From: Candidatus Cloacimonadota bacterium
Lineage (GTDB): Bacteria > Cloacimonadota > Cloacimonadia > Cloacimonadales > Cloacimonadaceae
Direction: 5' to 3'
Assembly: GCA_029781115.1 (NCBI GenBank)
Contig: JAKOXG010000015.1
Span: 1-38,227 of the forward strand
Length of the DNA stretch: 38,227 nucleotides
This document shows positions 34,953 to 38,227 of this stretch, piece by piece. Each line of letters begins with the position of its first letter. Positions within the stretch are counted from its first letter, which is position 1. Under the pieces are notes generated by a model. The model was not told where the DNA came from. It searched no databases and worked only from the letters and a program-made list of their open reading frames with translations. Both the position numbers and the translations under genes were made by a program.

Positions 34953-36222
34953 GCTTTGCCTCCTGCTTGTTGTCGTGCTCTTTCTGGCAAGCTGTGGCAG
35001 CAAGAAGAGCCCCACCGGCGGCCCTGTCGACCTGGAAAAACCGGAAGTGCTGAGCATCATCCCCGAGGAATACAGCCAACTCACCAGCGAAATCGAGATC
35101 ACCTTCTCCAAGGCGATGGACAAGCAGAGCTTTACCGAAGGCATCTACTTTCACCCGCCCATCATCAACAAGAAGATCAGCTACAGCGGCAGGACCTTGA
35201 ACATCAAGATCTTGGAGCCGCTACAGCCTGACTGCATCTACCACCTCACCTTGGGCAGCGGCATCAAGGATACCCGCTCAAACTCCATGAACAAGCCCAA
35301 CAGCTTTGTATTCTTGAGTGGAAAGCCAATCCAAAACCGCATCAGCGGCCAAGTGACCTATGAAAAGGCCAGCGACGCGGGCAAACCACTCACACTGACT
35401 CTCTTCTCTGCAGATTCTCTCCTGGTTTTGACCAAAGAGTTCAGCGGCAGCAGTTACCTCATTGATGCGCTCAACCCCGCCGAATACCTGATGCGTGCCT
35501 ATCAAGACCTGGATCTCAATAGTCGCTACGACTACGGTAAAGAGCCCTTCTTTGAACAATTGGTAGACGTTCGCAAAAGCAGAAGCTTCGACATCAACAT
35601 GACCTATGCAGACAGCAGCAGAGCGGTGATCCGCAGCGTTCGCCCCATCAGCAACACCGAGCTGGAAGTGCGGCTTTCCAAGACTCCTGTTTCCCTGGGT
35701 CAGATGAGTGCCACCGCTTCCGATGGCAGCAGCCTCGCCATCAGATACAGCGAACTCGCTCAGAATGTGCTCACCCTCATCACCGCCGCGCAAGACACGC
35801 TGCAATATCGGCTCACCATCAAAGACCTCATGGATAGCAAAGGCAACCACAACCCCGAGAGCAGCCTGGCCTATGCAGGTAGCAGTGTGCCGGATACCCA
35901 AAAGCCCACCATTCTTAGCTCCACGCCCCGCAATGGCACCAGCGTCAACAGCCTGGAACCGGTTCTGGAGCTGCGCTTTGACGAGATCATCCCCGAGCAG
36001 CACCTCAAGCTCAGACTGATTGCCACCGAATCCAACAAGGAAGTCCCGATAAAGATCCTCAAAGCCAACTCCAAAACCTGCAGGATCAAACCCGCCACCC
36101 CTCTGACCAACTACCGCAGCTATACCCTGATCATCCTGGCGGAAACCAGCGACAGCGCCGGCAATACCTTTGAGAAAGAACACAAGATCAGCTTTATGCC
36201 GTTGTTAGGTGTTAGGTCTTAG
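34936..36222 (+). CDS. Lipoprotein with bacterial Ig-like (Big_5/SbsA-type) domains
   Basis: A 428-residue lipoprotein. The signal ends in a lipobox, LASC with C20, followed by Gly, which favours the outer membrane. An Ig-like module runs from about 33 to 135 (PEVLSIIPEEYSQLTSEIEI, then TFSKAMDKQSFTEGIYFHPP), as in the Big_5/SbsA domain. A second such module lies near the C-terminus (KPTILSSTPRNGTSVNSLEP). Between them is a Gly/Ser-poor region with QDLDLNSRYDYGKEP. ATG 34936 has AAGGAG 7 bases upstream and overlaps ribE by 17 bases. The last residues LLGVRS and the TAG stop come from the heptamer repeat that follows, so the true end was probably set when the repeat arrived. Confidence 0.85.
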   Translation: MNKVFKLCLLLVVVLFLASCGSKKSPTGGPVDLEKPEVLSIIPEEYSQLTSEIEITFSKAMDKQSFTEGIYFHPPIINKKISYSGRTLNIKILEPLQPDCIYHLTLGSGIKDTRSNSMNKPNSFVFLSGKPIQNRISGQVTYEKASDAGKPLTLTLFSADSLLVLTKEFSGSSYLIDALNPAEYLMRAYQDLDLNSRYDYGKEPFFEQLVDVRKSRSFDINMTYADSSRAVIRSVRPISNTELEVRLSKTPVSLGQMSATASDGSSLAIRYSELAQNVLTLITAAQDTLQYRLTIKDLMDSKGNHNPESSLAYAGSSVPDTQKPTILSSTPRNGTSVNSLEPVLELRFDEIIPEQHLKLRLIATESNKEVPIKILKANSKTCRIKPATPLTNYRSYTLIILAETSDSAGNTFEKEHKISFMPLLGVRS

Positions 36223-36245
36223 GTGCTAGGTGTTAGGGCTGACGC
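36204..36245 (+). repeat. TTAGGTG-type heptamer run ending in GCTGACGC
   Basis: Five 7-bp units (GTTAGGT, GTTAGGT, CTTAGGT, GCTAGGT, GTTAGGG) at 36204-36238 run out of the lipoprotein gene and are followed by CTGACGC at 36239-36245. Unlike the other runs it has no GGCC hairpin in front; the gene is there instead. Together with the reversed run at 36424-36451 it brackets about 185 bases as inverted repeats. Confidence 0.85.
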
Positions 36246-36414
36246 TGGCTTCGAGGATACGCGTGCTCCTGTTGGGGATCAGTATAGTGCTGGAACTATT
36301 TATTATACCCACGAATTACACTAATTATGGGATGATAAGGGTAGTACGTTGCAAGAACAAAGGGCTTTAGCAGCATATGAATCCCCGCAAAAAGCAATAT
36401 AACCCCCGAAACGT
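36246..36414. other. Spacer between inverted heptamer runs
   Basis: A 169-base stretch with no credible gene, starting TGGCTTCGAGG as after the other heptamer run at 561-588 (TGGTTTCGGGG). It includes CACGAATTACACTAATTATG, reminiscent of the CGTG-type repeats further right but on the other strand. I see no terminator for the lipoprotein operon. Confidence 0.4.
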
Positions 36415-36801
36415 GCGTCAGCTCTAACACCTAAAACCTAACACCTAACACCTGGCCGAAGGCCTCCCTCTATAATATACACTGACGATGTTGCTGAGAC
36501 CTCGAAAACCCAAAAAAATAATCTCGTAAGCCACTGACCGGTATGGCTATACAAAAGGTGTAAATATTTATCCCATTCCGCGTAAATAAAAATACCCCGA
36601 GAGCCGCTTCAGAAGCCACTTTCCTTTTTACTGCATCGCTAACATTTACCCACACCCACAGTTACAACCAATCCATCAGTGGACATCCGTGTGTATCCGT
36701 GGAAGAATAAAAAGCCCAGAGGTGCAGATTGTACAAAAAGCAAGTGTATCCCTGAAACCAGCGTCAGCGACTGACTACTGACGACTAACCACTGACTACT
36801 G
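36415..36801 (-). repeat. Composite dispersed repeat, copy B (inverted relative to copy A)
   Basis: Read on the minus strand from 36801 down the order is: AGTCAGT/CGTCAGT-type heptamers (about 36801-36769), CGCTGACGC (36769-36761), a spacer, a body (about 36676-36465), a hairpin GGCC-TTC-GGCC (36464-36454), TTAGGTG-type heptamers (36451-36424) and GCTGACGC (36422-36415). The order and orientation match copy A at 622-1036. The body shares exact 14- and 15-base words and about two thirds identity by eye over the best 69 bases. A 61-codon minus-strand frame inside it (36470-36655) is not open in copy A, so I do not call it a gene. Confidence 0.8.
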
Positions 36802-36843
36802 CAGCTTGCTGCCCTTTCGTGTTAATTCGTGTAATTCGTGGAA
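36683..36843 (+). repeat. Pair of degenerate CGTGT...CGTGG short repeats
   Basis: ACATCCGTGTGTATCCGTGG (36684-36703) and TTCGTGTTAATTCGTGTAAT (36816-36835, continuing TCGTGG to 36841) are both built of 9-11-base units ending CGTGT or CGTGG. Both are followed by AAGAATAAAAAGC-like sequence (GAAGAATAAAAAGC and GAAGAAAAAGAAAGC). They lie about 135 bases apart as direct repeats and flank the AGTCAGT heptamers of copy B. Confidence 0.65.
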
Positions 36844-37040
36844 GAAAAAGAAAGCTGTTTTAATCTCGCTCCCCACAGCAGAGCACGCACATCCCCACAA
36901 CGCTGACGACGTAGCAGTATTGAAATCCATATTCGATTTTAGAAGCCTGAAAGTCGAATAAAGTATTTGACAGGTAAACGCCCTCGCAAAACAATGAGTC
37001 CAACGTGCTCTGCACAATACTATAACCGAGGACTCAGGAG
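36844..37040 (+). promoter_or_regulatory. Upstream region and promoter of the fic gene
   Basis: TTGACA at 36967-36972, a 17-base spacer and AACAAT at 36990-36995 (four of six matching). Transcription would start near 37002. GAGG (37028-37031) gives the better-spaced ribosome binding site for the ATG at 37041; an AGGAG directly abuts the ATG. The rest of this stretch shows no gene. Confidence 0.55.
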
Positions 37041-38174
37041 ATGAAGTTTGAAGATTTCACATCAGGTGTTTACCGAAACCAGTATCAATACAAGAGCTTC
37101 TTGCCCGCCACGATTAACCATGAGTGGACTTGGGATGACCCAAGGATCAACGTGTTGCTGGAAAAGGCGACCAAAGCATTGGGAGAGTTGAATGCTTTTT
37201 CCTTGATCGTGCCTGATGTTGATTTATTCATCCACATGCACGTCATCAAAGAGGCCAATACCTCCAGCAGGATTGAGGGGACAAAGACCGAAATAGATGA
37301 CGTTATCAAAGGAGTTGATTCAATTGAGCCGGAAAAAAGGGACGATTGGCAGGAGGTGCAGAACTACGTTCAGGCCATGAATGAAGCGATTCAGCAACTG
37401 GAGACTTTGCCCCTTTCTTTAAGACTGATCCGGCGCACCCATGAAATCCTGATGACCAGCGTGCGGGGCGAGCACAAAGCTCCAGGAGAGTTTAGAAACA
37501 GTCAAAACTGGATCGGGGGTTCTTCCTTGGCAGATGCTGCCTACATCCCTCCTCATGTCAGTGATCTGCCGGCTTTGCTGGACGATTTTGAGAGGTTCCT
37601 GCACAATGATAAGATATCAGTGCCGCATCTGATCAAATGTGCCTTGGCTCATTATCAGTTTGAGACTATCCATCCCTTCTTGGATGGCAATGGTCGTATC
37701 GGCAGGCTCCTTATTACCCTATATTTGGTCAGTAACAATCTGCTGCTCAAGCCCACTCTCTATCTTTCGGATTTCTTTGAAAAACATAGAGATCAGTATT
37801 ATGACTCGCTTTCCCGAGTTAGGATTTCAAATGACATTGGTCAGTGGGTGCGGTTTTTCCTGCAAGCCGTCATTGACACATCAGAAAAAGGAAAAAAGAC
37901 ATTTGAAAGCATCTTGGATCTGCACAGGAAAACAGAAGGCAAACTGGTGAAGCTTGGCAGAAGAGCGGAGAACGCCCGCAAGCTGTTGATGCACCTGTAC
38001 AAGTCGCCTACGATAACAATCAACGAAGTCCAAGACCTTCTGAATCTTAGTTATGCTCCTGCTAATAATCTTGTTAAGAGCCTCATGGAAATGAAAATCT
38101 TGCAGGAGGCTACAGGGGGGCCCAGAAATCGTATCTTCATATTTAGTGACTATATCAATACTTTTGGTAAGTAA
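37041..38174 (+). CDS. Fic-family protein (class II, autoinhibited AMPylator type) with C-terminal winged helix
   Basis: A 377-residue protein. Fic enzymes transfer a nucleotide monophosphate, usually AMP, to hydroxyl side chains of target proteins. The catalytic motif HPFLDGNGRIGR (H211 to R222) is intact. The inhibitory helix motif SSRIEGT (S75 or S76 to G80, with E79) lies N-terminal to the Fic core, which defines class II; its Glu normally blocks ATP. The flap region WIGGSSLADAAYIPP and the N-terminal Fic_N-like domain are typical. Residues about 305-377 form a winged-helix-like C-terminus (TINEVQDLLNLSYAPANNLVKSL), often linked to autoregulation. No partner antitoxin gene is present, as expected for class II. 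It has its own promoter and sits beside a repeat island, possibly mobile. Confidence 0.93.
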   Translation: MKFEDFTSGVYRNQYQYKSFLPATINHEWTWDDPRINVLLEKATKALGELNAFSLIVPDVDLFIHMHVIKEANTSSRIEGTKTEIDDVIKGVDSIEPEKRDDWQEVQNYVQAMNEAIQQLETLPLSLRLIRRTHEILMTSVRGEHKAPGEFRNSQNWIGGSSLADAAYIPPHVSDLPALLDDFERFLHNDKISVPHLIKCALAHYQFETIHPFLDGNGRIGRLLITLYLVSNNLLLKPTLYLSDFFEKHRDQYYDSLSRVRISNDIGQWVRFFLQAVIDTSEKGKKTFESILDLHRKTEGKLVKLGRRAENARKLLMHLYKSPTITINEVQDLLNLSYAPANNLVKSLMEMKILQEATGGPRNRIFIFSDYINTFGK

Positions 38175-38227
38175 AACAGTAAGTAGGGATGCCAAAGTAG
38201 AAATCAGTCCAGCCAAGATTAGAAGCT

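Noticed and set aside
36470-36655. A 61-codon minus-strand frame inside repeat copy B
   Set aside because: The homologous stretch in copy A has stop codons in the equivalent frame and no ribosome binding site is seen. It is kept only as a possible relic.

Overview
The window looks like a chromosomal segment of a Gram-negative, anaerobic, uncultured-type bacterium. Outer-membrane beta-barrels, a lipoprotein, a FlgD-like C-terminal secretion-tail domain, a HydE-type hydrogenase maturase and moderate GC fit Candidatus Cloacimonadota or a close relative. That placement is an inference from gene content; there is no rRNA in the window to test it.

Layout. (1) 3-530: the 3' end of a secreted protein. 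(2) 531-1181: a gene-free island of GC-rich hairpins, heptanucleotide tandem repeats and a dispersed composite repeat. (3) 16534 down to 1182, minus strand: an eight-gene unit with mostly overlapping genes. In order they encode a 1838-residue Ser/Thr kinase / ATPase-like / TPR / GAF / histidine kinase, a 964-residue secreted TPR protein, a beta-barrel protein, a polytopic membrane protein, a divergent polysaccharide deacetylase, UppP, DNA polymerase III delta (HolA) and amylomaltase (MalQ). (4) 16535-17134: a regulatory/structural gap with palindromes and a nested inverted repeat, then tRNA-Phe(GAA). (5) 23879 down to 17235, minus strand: xseA, a GHL10-type glycoside hydrolase-like protein, a Wzx-like flippase and two GT4 glycosyltransferases. 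(6) 24151-31349, plus strand: an EnvC-like factor, a TsaC-phosphatase fusion, purL, a LiaF-like membrane protein and a PlpD-like patatin/POTRA/barrel protein. (7) 31466-36222, plus strand: Sel1-repeat protein, HydE, YbaB/EbfC, RecR, riboflavin synthase and an Ig-like lipoprotein. (8) 36204-37040: a second repeat island holding an inverted relative of the repeat at the left end. (9) 37041-38174: a class II Fic protein.

How the genes work together. The left operon and the xseA operon are rich in envelope functions: undecaprenyl phosphate recycling, polysaccharide deacetylation, glycan flipping and glycosyl transfer, barrel and TPR proteins. The very large dual-type kinase heads the left operon and has no response regulator next to it, so it may regulate envelope state (inference).

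The two most unusual signals are: (a) a composite repeat with conserved module order (AGTCAGT-type heptamers, CGCTG(A)CGC, an approximately 200-bp body, a GGCC-stem hairpin, TTAGGTG-type heptamers, CTGACGC), present once at each end of the window in opposite orientations; and (b) the kinase, whose protein-kinase and histidine-kinase motifs look intact while the ATP-binding motifs of its middle NTPase module look broken. All identifications come from reading the sequence; no database search was run.
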